The notes under the pieces are model-generated. The model searched no databases and was not told the origin of the DNA. It worked only from the letters and a program-made list of their open reading frames with translations. Below, one piece after another: positions 53,525 through 63,370 of a stretch of DNA of 64,000 bases. The stretch covers positions 189,110,559-189,174,558 of the forward strand of contig NC_053391.1 in NCBI RefSeq assembly GCF_905171765.1. Direction: 5' to 3'. Source of the DNA: Bufo bufo (Eukaryota > Chordata > Amphibia > Anura > Bufonidae). Position 1 is the stretch's first letter. Each line of letters starts with the position of its first letter. Position numbers and translations under genes: made by a program.

Positions 53525-54600
53525 TATACACGACACAAAAGGCTTTAGAACATATAACTGCACCGCAGAACGGCAAAAAGGCCCTTATTTTTCTCCACTT
53601 ATACACTCCACAAAAGGCTTTAGAACATAAAACTGCACCGCTGAACGGCAAATATAATTTTCTTTTTTCCACTTATACACTCCACAAAAGGCTTTAGAAC
53701 ATATAACTGCACTGCTGAATGGCAAATAGGCCCTTATTTTTTTCCACTTATACACGACACAAAAGGCTTTAGAACATATAACTGCACCGCTGAACGGCAA
53801 ATAGGCACTTATTTTTTTCCGCTTATACACGACACAAAAGGCTTTGGAATATATATTTGCACCGCTGAACGGCAAATAGGCCCTTATTTTTTTCCACTTA
53901 TACACGACACAAAAGGCTTTAGAACATAAAACTGCACCGCTGAACGGCAAATATATTTTTCTTTTGCACTAATACACGACAAAAAGGGCTTTAGAACATA
54001 TAACTGCACCGCTGAACGACAAATAGGCCCTTATTTTTTTCCACTTATACACAACACAAAAAGCTTTAGAACATATAACTGCACCGCTGAACGCAAATAG
54101 GCCCCTATTTTTTTCCACTTATAAATGACACAAAAGGCTTTAGACTCTATAAATGCACCGATGAACGGCAAATATGTTTTTCTTTTTTCCACTTATACAC
54201 TCCACAAAAGGCTTTAGAACATATAACTGCACCACTGAATAGTAAATATATTTTTATTTTGCCACTAATACACGACAAAAGGGCTTTACAACATATAACT
54301 GCACTGCTGAACGGCAAATAGGCCCTTATTTTTTTCTACTTATACACAACACAAAAGGCTTTAGAATATATAACTGCACCACTGAACGGCAAATACATTT
54401 TTCTTTTTTCCACTTATACACTCCACAAAAGGCTTTAGAATATAAAACTGCACTGCTGAAAGGCAAATAAAAATTTACTAATACATGCCAAAAAGGGCTT
54501 CAATTTTCGCACTTCACCACACAACGGCTAATAAGGCCTTTTTTTCCCACTAACACCAGCCAAAAAATGCTTTAAAACATTACACTGCACCGCGCAAGGG

Positions 54601-55213
54601 CAAATAAGATGTAGAAATATTTCCTTGTAATCAACCCTGTTAATGTCTGTATCAAAGAGCACTTGCACGCCAATAACAAGAATGGTTTGCTGGAATTACA
54701 GAGCTGTATAATGGGAATTTGGATCCCCAGTCAGTGCAGCAAGGTGTAATAGGATTGTTGCTATTACCCAGGCTGTAACCTACCCTACTGAACCTTGTTA
54801 TACATAAATGCTGTGGAATGATTCCTTTCCCTACACCTTGAATAAACTTTCCCTGAACTTGTAAATCGTTTTTTAGCACAATAAAGTCTTTCCTAGAACT
54901 GTCCCTAGCGCTTGCTGACGACTCTCCCTGCACTAAGAACACTGGAAAATGGCAGAATCCAAGATGGTTGAGGCTATTTATAGGGCTGTGACATCACAGG
55001 GCTGGCTGGCTGCTGATTGGCTGCATGCATGACATTATGGGTGATCCCGCGTTCCCAGTGTTCCTTGCTCCATGTCTTTACACGTGCAGCAGCCATTTTA
55101 GGAAAAAATGCGATTCGTTACCACGAAGCGTGAGGAAATTCGGATTTGGTGCGAATCAAATTTTTCCTGAAATTCGGATCGAATTCAACTTCGTCAACTT
55201 CGATTCACTCTTC
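54601..55213 (-). promoter_or_regulatory. 5' terminal and promoter region of the 9-kb hAT
   Basis: A TATAAATA box on the minus strand (complement of 54975-54982) is flanked by a TGACATCA CRE-like site and an ATTGGCTG (54990-55022). Together with the downstream AAGATGG motif this looks like the transposase promoter. The last 80 bases hold inverted GAAT/ATTC motifs near the terminus. Function is inferred from motif placement only. Confidence 0.55.
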
Positions 55214-55330
55214 TTTTGAAAAAGGGCAAGTGTTGCCCGAAAAGCATCAAGAAAGTTTTTATCTGTATGTGTATTGTGAAATAAACTATCAGGTTTGAAG
55301 AAGGCAGTGCTGGATTTTTTATCGAATAGG
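55214..55330 (+). mobile_element. 3' end of Penelope copy 2
   Basis: AAAGGGCAAGTGTTGCCCGA through TATTGTGAAATAAA and GCAGTGCTGGATTTTT matches the reverse complement of 43255-43405. Confidence 0.85.
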
Positions 55331-55966
55331 TATACTTTTTAGTTGTAAATAAAGTGGTTACCTAGATGTTTGAGGTTCTGTCACTTACAATTGTGGTCTC
55401 TGCAATGGCCCATACAAAGTCATTGAACTAAGTACCTCCCCTCTACTAACATCCTATCCTCTTATCTTATCTCCCTGACAATGGTAGAGTTGACAAAGTG
55501 TTGAGAATGCTCTTGGATAACACAGTTCTTTGAGATTCCTTTGGACTTGCTTTGTTCTATCTATTTTGGGAAATGTGTCAAGTAACTTGATCTTCCATAA
55601 GAGTCGGAGGTAGATATTGAATGTCAAGATAGCTATACTTAAAACAGAGGCTAATGAAACATGCCCATGGGGTATTTCACATCACTAGCCCTGTCCTTCC
55701 ATCTATTGTTTGCTGCAAACTGGTCTATTACTTGAAGGCTGTTAAATAGCGACCAATAGATGTTTGCTATACTCACAGTGGCAATTACGAGTTGTAACAT
55801 GAGATCAGATTATTGTATTTTGGTCAATCCAATGATTCCTGAAACTACGGGGAGCATTGCAAGTATGTCTTTCGTAGTGATTAATTGTTCCTTAACTGAC
55901 ATGGAAACAGGGATAATGAAATAGGGAAGTGTGACAGACATTGGGTGAGATTTATTATTAGTAGTG
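55331..55966. other. Unannotated stretch
   Basis: No repeat structure, terminal motif or coding region recognised. This is one of the few intervals that could be unique host sequence. Confidence 0.4.
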
Positions 55967-56283
55967 ATGATCGAGCACCAAAGTATTCGGGTGTTTGGGT
56001 GTTCGGCCCGAACACATTGTTATATTCGTGTGCTCGGCCGAGCACCCGAATATAATGGAAGTCAACGGGAGACAACCAGGCACCCCCTGCTCTGAAGAGG
56101 GGAGGGTGCCTGGTCCATTGGAAACGGTCAAAAAGTTACAGAAACACCACCGAAATGGATCGGGAACACCATGGGGATGATGTCTGGATGCATCTTGGAC
56201 TTCCAGGTTGCTGCTGGGAACCATGTTGTCCGAGTTGTACGCCACTTTTACAGACTGACAACAATACGCACAAAACCCCCCCA

Positions 56284-56430
56284 AAAAATCTATTTTACTG
56301 GAAAAATTGTTAGGAAACATTCTTTCCTGTATATTCAATTGTATATAAAGTGCAAGTGCTGCAATAAAATTACAAGGAAGAGGTACTCTGATGCAACCTG
56401 TATATCACATAAAGGAGGGCCTCATTCACA
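56284..56430. repeat. Dispersed duplicate, partner at 58935-59085
   Basis: ACATTCTTTCCTGTATATT, GTATATAAAGTGCAAGTGCT and TATCACATAAAGGAGGGCCT occur in the same order in both segments. This suggests that about 2.65 kb of 3' flank was duplicated or amplified in block form. Confidence 0.85.
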
Positions 56431-56640
56431 TTGTGGTACATATGCACTAAGTGAAAGGGCTGCCAAAAATTACAAGGAACCTGCACTCCAATACACCCTT
56501 TGTTACACATAAAGGAGGGCATCATACATAGCCTTGAAAAATTATGATTGATGGCCTGCTGGTGACCCTCAAAAACATTTGGAGCAAGGGCCTGCTGATC
56601 TGACCATCTGAAACATTAGGGGTGAGGGCCTGCTGACGCA

Positions 56641-56974
56641 TTGGTGACTCTAGATAACGTCTGGGCGATTGCACGTCCCTGTGATGGCGACGATCCAATA
56701 GGATGTCTGCCCTTTCAACTTTCAATGTTCTTTTCTGCACCTACCATGGTGATCAGGGTTCCATGCCGGAGAGGGAGCTTGAGAAAGGGATACCACATCT
56801 AAGGGAGGTCAATGGCTAAAATCTGATTGGGTGGAGAGGGTGGGTCAAGTTATTAAAGCAGAAAAATCGAAGGAAGGCAGGAGGCGCGCGGCAATTACCC
56901 ACTCCCGACTCGGGGAGGTAGTGACGATAAATAACAATACAGGACTCTTAAGAGATGCCCTGTTATTGGAATGA
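56641..56974 (+). pseudogene. 18S ribosomal RNA-derived fragment, copy A
   Basis: Contains a run of 18S signatures in the correct order: GGTGACTCTAGATAAC, CCATTTCAACTTTC-like region (TGCCCTTTCAACTTTC), GCACCTACCATGGTGA, CGGAGAGGGAGC, TTACCCACTCCCGACT, GGGGAGGTAGTGACGA and AATAACAATACAGGACTCTT, ending at ATTGGAATGA. This corresponds to the 5' domain of 18S (roughly nt 200-500). It has lost about 17 bases after CATGGTGA and gained about 62 bases at about 56808-56868. It is embedded in the hAT 3' array and is not a functional rRNA. Confidence 0.93.
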
Positions 56975-57043
56975 TTTATAAAAATATTACAGGGAATGTC
57001 ACTGCGGTATTTTGGATGAGGAAACGTTATACAGCTGCCGCTT

Positions 57044-57238
57044 TGTTGACTCTAGATAACTTCTGCCTAAACGCACGTCCCCGTGACGTCCACGATCCAT
57101 TTGGATATCTTCCCTATCAACTTTCGATGTTCCTTTATGTGCCTACCATGGTGATCACGGGTAACGGGGAATCAGGGTTCCATGCCGGAGAGGGAGCCTG
57201 ATAAAAGGCTACGGCTTCTACTTCAAAGCAAGGCAGCA
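57044..57238 (+). pseudogene. 18S ribosomal RNA-derived fragment, copy B
   Basis: GACTCTAGATAAC, CACGTCCCCGTGACG, CCCTATCAACTTTCGATG, GTGCCTACCATGGTGATCAC and GGGTAACGGGGAATCAGGG match 18S closely, including the part missing in copy A. Both copies share GTTCCATGCCGG where vertebrate 18S has GTTCGATTCCGG, so they descend from one captured fragment. The match fades after GGAGAGGGAGCCTGA, near 57215-57238. Confidence 0.92.
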
Positions 57239-57676
57239 TGAGTTGCGGGCCTGCAGGTGAGCAGACCCTGTAAAAGATTTGAGTTGCGGGCCTGAAGGTG
57301 AGCTGACCCTGTAAAATATTTTAGGTTCGGGCCTGCTGGTAAGCTGACCCTGTTAAACATTATATGCTAGTACCTGCGGGTGAGCTGACCCTGTAAAACA
57401 TTTTATGCTATGGCCTGCAGCTGAGCTGACCCTCTAAAAAGTTCTATGAGAGGGCCTGCATGTGAGCTGACCCTGTAAAAGATTTTAGGTTCGGGCCTGC
57501 TGGTGAGCTGACCCTGTTAAACATTATATGCTAGTGCCTGCGGGTGAGCTGACCCTGTAAAACATTTTATGCTATGGCCTGCAGCTGAGCTGACCCTCTA
57601 AAAAGTTCTATGAGAGGGCCTGCAGGTGAGCTGAACCAGTAAAACATTTTAGGTGCGGGCCTGCTGGTGAGCTGAG
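57239..57676. repeat. ~42-60-bp array (GGCCTGCAGGTGAGCTGACC)
   Basis: About ten copies of GGCCTGCNGGTGAGCTGACC followed by CTGTAAAACATT and variants. A two-unit block is itself duplicated (TTAGGTTCGGGCCTGCTGG occurs near 57323 and 57484). Confidence 0.9.
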
Positions 57677-57744
57677 GTCCACAGGCCCACAATTTAATTA
57701 AGGTTTTGTAATCGATAAACCCAACTTGCTTTTGTGGGCTGCAT

Positions 57745-58066
57745 CAGTGGCGTAACTAGAATTGACTGGGCCCCACAGCAAATTTTTGAATAGGGCTCCA
57801 TTCCACAGTAATTTTTTAGCGACCCCTTCCTTTTATGCAGCCCCCATTCCTGTGGATAGTAAAGATCACTCTCTCAGACCAGGGCCGGCAGCTGTTCTAT
57901 CAGTTTTATACACTGTCTATACTGTCACTGTATATAATTTCATTGTGTAATACTGTTGAGGGGTCCCTGACCAAATCCTTTAGTCCTCCTCCTCCTGAAT
58001 GGGCCCCTTCTGAGTCACGGCCCCAAAGCTGCAGCTTCCCCTGCTTCCCCTATAGCTACGGCCCTG
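57745..58066. mobile_element. hAT-type MITE (CAGTGGCGTA ends), copy 1
   Basis: Ends CAGTGGCGTAACTAG and the inverse of CAGGGCCGTAGCTATAG. 8-bp flanks GGCTGCAT (57737-57744) and GTCTGCAT (58067-58074), one mismatch. Confidence 0.8.
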
Positions 58067-58349
58067 GTCTGCATTAATCTGAAGGTGACCGTGATACAGC
58101 TCCAAAGATTGTTTCCATCTGCATCTTTCTAAACAATCTGTGGCCTTAGTCTTTTATTCAGACTCAGTCATTTAGCCACTATGTGGCCTCCTCATGCTGC
58201 CATCTCCAAACCATGTCACCTTGCCACTCATTTTGATCACCATGCTGTTGCTGCTGATGCTGCTTAAAAGGCCTTAAACTGATCACCAGGCCCACAATTT
58301 AATTAAGGTTTTGTAATCGATATACCCAACTTGCTTTTGTGGGCTGCAT

Positions 58350-58671
58350 CAGTGGCGTAGCTAGAATTGACTGGGCCCCACAGCAAATTTTTGAATAGGG
58401 CTCCATCCCACAGTAATTTTTTAGCGACCCCTTCCTTTTATGCCACCCCCATTCCTGTAGCTAGTAAAGATCGCTCTCTCAGACCAGGGCCGGCAGCTGT
58501 TCCATCAGTTTTATACACTGTCTATACTGTCACTGTATATAATTTCATTGTGTAATACTGTTGAGGGGGCCCTGACCAAATCCTTTAGTCTTCCTCCTCC
58601 TGAATGGGCCCCTTCTGAATCAGGGCCCCAAAGCTGAAGCTTCCCCTGCTTCCCCTATAACTATGGCCCTA
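58350..58671. mobile_element. hAT-type MITE, copy 2 by segmental duplication
   Basis: Same element and same flanks as copy 1 (GGCTGCAT on the left, GTCTGCAT on the right), now CAGTGGCGTAGCTAG at the start and TATGGCCCTA at the end. Confidence 0.8.
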
Positions 58672-59084
58672 GTCTGCATTAATCTGCAGGTGACCGTGAT
58701 ACAGCTCCACAGATTGTTTCCATCTGCATCTTTCTAAGCATTCTGTGGCCTTAGTCTTTTATTTAGACTCAGTCATTGTGCCACTATGTGGCCTCCTCAT
58801 GCTGCCATCTCCACACCATGTCACCTTGCCACTCCTTTCTATCACCATGCTGCTGCTGATGCAGCTTAAATAAAAGGGCTTAAAGTGATCACCAGGCCCA
58901 CTATCTAATTAAGGTTTTATGCACAAATCCAAAGTAAAAAATCGATTTTATAGGAAAAATGGATTGAAAACATTCTTTCCTGTATATTTACTTGTATATA
59001 AAGTGCAAGTGCTGCCAAAAATTACAAGGAAGAGGCACTCCGATAAAACCTGTATATCACATAAAGGAGGGCCTCATTCACATT

Positions 59085-59790
59085 GAGCTGCGGGCCTGCA
59101 GGTGAGCTGACCCTTGTAAAAGATTTTAGGTTTGGGCCTGCAGGTGAGCTGACCCTGTAAAAGATTTGAGTTGCGAGCATGCAGGTGAGCTCACCAAGTA
59201 AAAGATTTTAGGTGCGGGCCTGCTGGTGAGCTGACCCTGTAAAACATTATATAAGAGGGCCTGCTACTGAGCTGACCCTCTAAAACATTAGGGGCGAGGG
59301 CCTGCTGGTGAGCTAACCTTGTAAAACATTATATGCGAGGGCCTGCTGCTGAGTTGACCCTCTGAAACATTAGGGGCGAGAGCCTGCTGCTAAATTGACC
59401 CTCTAAAACATTATGGTAGACTGCCTGCTGCTGAGCTGACGCTCTAAAATATTATATGCAAGGGCCTGCTGCTGAACTGACCCTCTAAAACATTAGGGGC
59501 GAGGGCCTGCTGCTGAGTTTACCCTCTAAAACATTAGGGGGGCGAGGGCCTGCTGCTGAGTTTACCCTCTAAAACATTAGGGGCGAGGGCCTGCTGCTGA
59601 TCTGATCCTCTAAAACAGGGGCGAGAGCCTGCTGCTGAACTGACCCTCTAAAACATTAGGGGCGAGGGCCTGCTTCTGAGCTGACCCTCTAAAACATTAG
59701 GGGCGAGGGCTGGCTGGTGAGCTGACCCTATAAAAAAATTTGAGTTGAGGTCCTGCAGTTGAGCTGACCCTATTAAAAAAAAATTGAGTG
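59085..59790. repeat. ~43-bp array (GGGCCTGCTGCTGAGCTGACC)
   Basis: About 16 copies of GAGGGCCTGCTGCTGAGCTG followed by ACCCTCTAAAACATTAGGGGC. Same motif family as 57239-57676, on the 3' side of the transposase. Confidence 0.92.
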
Positions 59791-59904
59791 GAGGGAATAT
59801 ATACAATCTGGATGAGGAGGAGGAGGAGAAAACAAGATTCAACCATATACTCTTTTTTGTGGTGGAAAAGGTGCATGGGAATACACTACAGTAGATTGAG
59901 TACA

Positions 59905-62900
59905 TTATAAACGATAGATTGAAATTGCCTTTATGTTCATCATGAGCTCAGCTCTCCTCTGGTGGAGTTGAGAAGTCAGGGGCAATCCAGGCATTTTTAT
60001 CTGAGTCAACCTGTCAGCATTGCCAGTGGACAAGCGGATACGCTTATCTGTTATAATGCCACCAGCAGCACTAAATACACGCTGACACTGTGTGCTATGA
60101 TTTCCTTCACCATCTTCCAAAACTTTTCCCTCCTTGTATGAGTAGTCCGCGCTTCAGGGTGAGGTTGCTGGCGGGGTGTCATGAAAGTGTCCCATGCCTT
60201 GAAGAGTGTTGCCCTGCCTTTGTTGGAACTGCTGTGTGTTCCCCTTTTCTCCCTTCCTCGGTTGCCTAAGAAAGTACAGAATCTGCTGCCAGCGTTGTCA
60301 GATGGAAAATATTGGAGCAATCTCTCAACAAGTACCTTTTGGTATTGCACAGTTTTACTCATCCTCTCCACCACAGGAATGAGAGATGAGAAGTTCTCTT
60401 TGTAGCGGGGGTCGAGAAGGGTGAACACCCAGTAATCCGTGTTATCTAAAATGCGTATAACGCGGGGGTCGCGGGAAAGGCAGCCTAACATGAAATCAGC
60501 CATGTGTGCCAGAGTACCAACAGGCAAGACTTCGATGTCAACATCAGGATGACTCTCCATCTCCTCATCCTCCTCTTCTGCTCATTCACACTAAACAGAT
60601 GGAATTAAAGTTCCATGGGTATTACCCTCTAAAGCAGAGGCAACTGTCTCCAGCTCCTCCTCTTCATGGTCCAATTTGCACTGAGAAGACGAACTGTGGG
60701 TGTTCTGGCTATCACCCTGTGTAATGTCCTCCTCCATTTCTTAGTCTGCCACATTCAGAGCGTCGTCCTTAATTGTGAGCAGCGATCGTTTGAGTAGACA
60801 CAACAGTGGGATGGTTACGCTGATAATAGCATTATCGCCACTAACCATCTGTGTGAATTCATCAAAGTTTTTTAAAACCTCACAGAGGTCTGCAATCAAT
60901 GCCCACTCCTTGCTTGTGAATAGTGGCAGTTGACTCGAAAGGCGACGACCATGTTGCAGCTGGTATTTCACAACTGCCCTCTGCTGCTCACAAAGCCTGG
61001 CCAACATGTGGAACGCAGAGTTCCAGCGTGTGCTCAAGTCGCACAACAGTCGGTGAGCTGGAAGCAGCAAGCGCTGCTGCAGTGTTGACAGACTGACTGA
61101 AGCTGTGGACACACGCGGCGCGCCTTCACTAGCTCTGGCAAATTGGGGTAGGTTTTGATAAACCGCTGAACCACTAAGTTTAAGACGTGGGCTAGGCATG
61201 GGATGTGTGTCAGGTTGCCGAGCTCCAAAGCTGCCACCAAGTTACGGTCATTGTTAGACACAACCATGCCTGGTTGCAGGTTGAGTGGCGAGAGCCACAG
61301 CTCGGTTTGGTCCCTTATACCCTGCCACAGCTCTGTGGCGGTGTGCCTTTGTCCCCTAAACATATCAACTTCAGCAAGGCCTGTTGATGCTTACCCACAG
61401 CAGTGCTACACTGCTTCCAGCTAGTGACTGATGGCTGACTGCTGCTGGAGGAGGCGGCGAAGGAGGAGAAGTGGGGTTTGGATCCAGTAAGATAGCTGCT
61501 GGCGGAGACCCTAATGGACGTAGGGCCCACAATCCTGGGTGTGGGTAGCACCTGTGCCATCCCAGGGTACGACTTACTCCTGGCCTCCACAACATTCACC
61601 TAGTGTGCGGTCAGGGAAATGTAGCGTCCCAGGCCACCAGCACTTGTCCATGTGTCCGTGGTTAAGTGGACCTTCCCAATAACTGCGTTGGTCAGGGCAC
61701 GGGTGATGTTCTGGGACACATGCTGGTGTAAGGCGGGCACGGCCCACTGTGAAAAATAGTGGCGGCTGGGGACTGCATACCGAGGGACGGCCGCCGACAT
61801 CAGGCTGCAGAAGGCCTCAGTGTCAACAAGCCTAAATGGCAACATTTCAAGGGCCAGTAATTTTGAAAGTTGCGCATTTAGTGCTATGGTGGGTATTTGT
61901 GCTTGCGTTAAAATGACTGTGTTATGGACATTTGGACGCTGCGCTGGGACAGGGAAGTGGATGCTGTTGCTGATGATTCATGCGAAGGTCCAGGTGCAGG
62001 TCGAGGGGCATCCGGGCCTGCGCCTTCGACAGGGGATTGGCCAGCAGTGCGTAACACAGGGGAAGAGGAGGCAGATGGTGTGACTCGCAGACCCAGATTG
62101 TGGACCCAGGCATTCGGCCCACTTGTTAGGGTGCTTGGATATCATGTGGCGGATCATGCTAGTGGTGGTGAAGTTGCTAGTGTTCACGCCTCGGCTCATT
62201 TTAGTACGGCACAGATTGCAAACTACCACTCTATTGTCGTCTGCACTTTCCTCAAAACAGCGCCATACTGCGGAACACCTACCCATTGGCAAGGTAGATT
62301 TACACATGGGGTGCTTGGTGTAACTGTTGCAGGCCTGTTTGGTGTGGGCCAACTTCTCCCTTTTGCAACCCTACTGCCTCTTCCAGCCTGTTGCGGTGCT
62401 GCGGATCCCTCCCCCTCTGCTGTCATCGCTCGGCTTTTCACCTTCCCATGTTGGGTCAGTGACCTCATCGTCAACCACCTCCTCTTCCACTTCCTCACTC
62501 TGCTCATCCTCCTGACTTGACCTAACCACAACCTCAGTGATTAGTAACTAAGTCTCATCATCATCCACCTCGTGAACGAATGATTGCCATTCACCACCTA
62601 CATCTTCTTGAGACTGTGAAGGCTCAAGAGGTTGGGAATCAGGGCACAATATCTCAGGTCCCTGTTCAAGCCTGCTGGGCGCGAGGGCCAAATGTAATAG
62701 TGGCGCTGGAAAGAGCTCCTTGGAATATCCGAGTGTGGGATCACTCGTTTTGCAAGCCTCTCCATGATGGGAGGAAGGATGATCAGAGAGAGAATTAGGT
62801 TGACCAGACTCTTGGCTACAGATACTGGATTTGGTGGAAGAGAGGGTGGTGCGTAACTGACTGGAAGCATTATTTTCAGCAATCCAACCGACCAACTGTT

Positions 62901-63090
62901 CGCACTGGTGCGACTTTGACAGTGTTGTCCTGCGCCAGCCAGCTAAGTTGGACATGAAGCTGGGTACAGTGTATATTTTTTTTCTGGTGCACTGGCAGCA
63001 GGCACAGTTTCATTGTGCCCAGGGCCACAGCCTCTGCGTGCAACATCAGCATCCAGCCCACTTCCCTGTCCCTTAGTGCTCGCCTTCTTC
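59905..63090 (-). pseudogene. hAT transposase (ZBED/Ac-like), nearly complete but heavily broken
   Basis: In order on the minus strand: N-terminal leader (about 63090-62548), a BED finger (about 62290-62140: SAVWRCFEE, VVCNLCRTKMSRG, SMIRHMISKH), the first catalytic Asp region (TTDTWTSAGG, near 61660), the second region reading VVSNNDRNLVAAL (61270) where the family has VSDN, so the Asp appears changed to Asn, then CLAHVLNLVVQRF (61190), RWNSAFHMLARL (61020), LLDPRYKENF (60410) and the end of the dimerisation domain QRVFSAAGGIITDKR (60050). The stretch between FWKMVKEII and QRVFSAAG is shortened. Coding pieces are spread over several frames, with stops. All recognised hAT blocks are present in the correct order, but the copy is inactive. 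Confidence 0.9.
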
Positions 63091-63109
63091 ATATTAATGG
63101 TTTTGTCAC

Positions 63110-63370
63110 TAGATGTGGCGCAGATTTTTTTACAGTCCGCTAAAGACACCATTTTCTGATGCAGGACCGTATATGTCACAGAACTACACAGAATATGGAC
63201 ACTATATTAGGCCCAGATTTTTGGAATTTGCCCTAAAAATACAGTTTTCGGATGGCATACTGTATATGTCACAGAACACCACAGAATATGGACACTATTT
63301 TAGGCCCAGATTATTGGAATCTGCAGTACAGACACTGTTTTCTGATGTAGTTTTTATTTATATTTTTCCC
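63110..63370. repeat. ~95-bp repeat, two to three copies, upstream of the hAT transposase
   Basis: GTATATGTCACAGAAC followed by ACAGAATATGGACACTAT and TTAGGCCCAGATT occurs at 63170 and 63265, about 96 bp apart; a shortened start lies near 63340 and again near 63930. Confidence 0.85.

Larger units (their letters stand above)
52260..54600. repeat. ~75-bp tandem array on the 5' side of the hAT transposase, split by Tc1
   Basis: Unit GGCTTTAGAACATATAACTG followed by CACCGCTGAACGGCAAATAG, GCCCTTATTTTTTTCC and ACTTATACACGACACAAAA. About 14 copies at 53526-54590, and about three diverged copies at 52280-52505 on the other side of the Tc1 insertion. It precedes the BED-finger frame on the minus strand, so it lies in the transcript leader or an intron. 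Confidence 0.9.
46215..55213 (-). mobile_element. hAT element of ~9 kb with deleted transposase core
   Basis: Left end AGAGATGAGCGAATTTC (46215), right end ...GATTCACTCTTC (55213). The 8-bp flanks TTTTGACA (46207-46214) and TTTTGAAA (55214-55221) differ at one base. Penelope copy 1 provides the empty site (ATTTGACAAAGGGC). Minus-strand coding remnants are a BED finger (51277-51996) and a C-terminal dimerisation domain (49334-49606). Tandem arrays lie on both sides. Nested elements: hAT MITE (46673-47985), TA-flanked element (49656-51060) and a truncated Tc1 (52506-53524). Confidence 0.75.
57682..58920. repeat. Tandem duplication with a 604-607-bp unit, containing a MITE
   Basis: CAGGCCCACAATTTAATTAA starts units at 57682 and 58286; a third start is at 58893 (CAGGCCCACTATCTAATT). 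Copies are highly similar by eye and both contain the same hAT-type MITE, so the MITE was present before duplication. No gene. Confidence 0.9.

Noticed and set aside
52260..54600. Regularly spaced repeat that could be mistaken for a CRISPR array
   Set aside because: Units are contiguous 75-bp degenerate copies without unique spacers, in a eukaryotic transposon with no cas genes.
56641..57238. Functional rRNA gene
   Set aside because: Only part of the 5' domain is present, with indels and substitutions, embedded in transposon repeats; no promoter or remaining rRNA domains.
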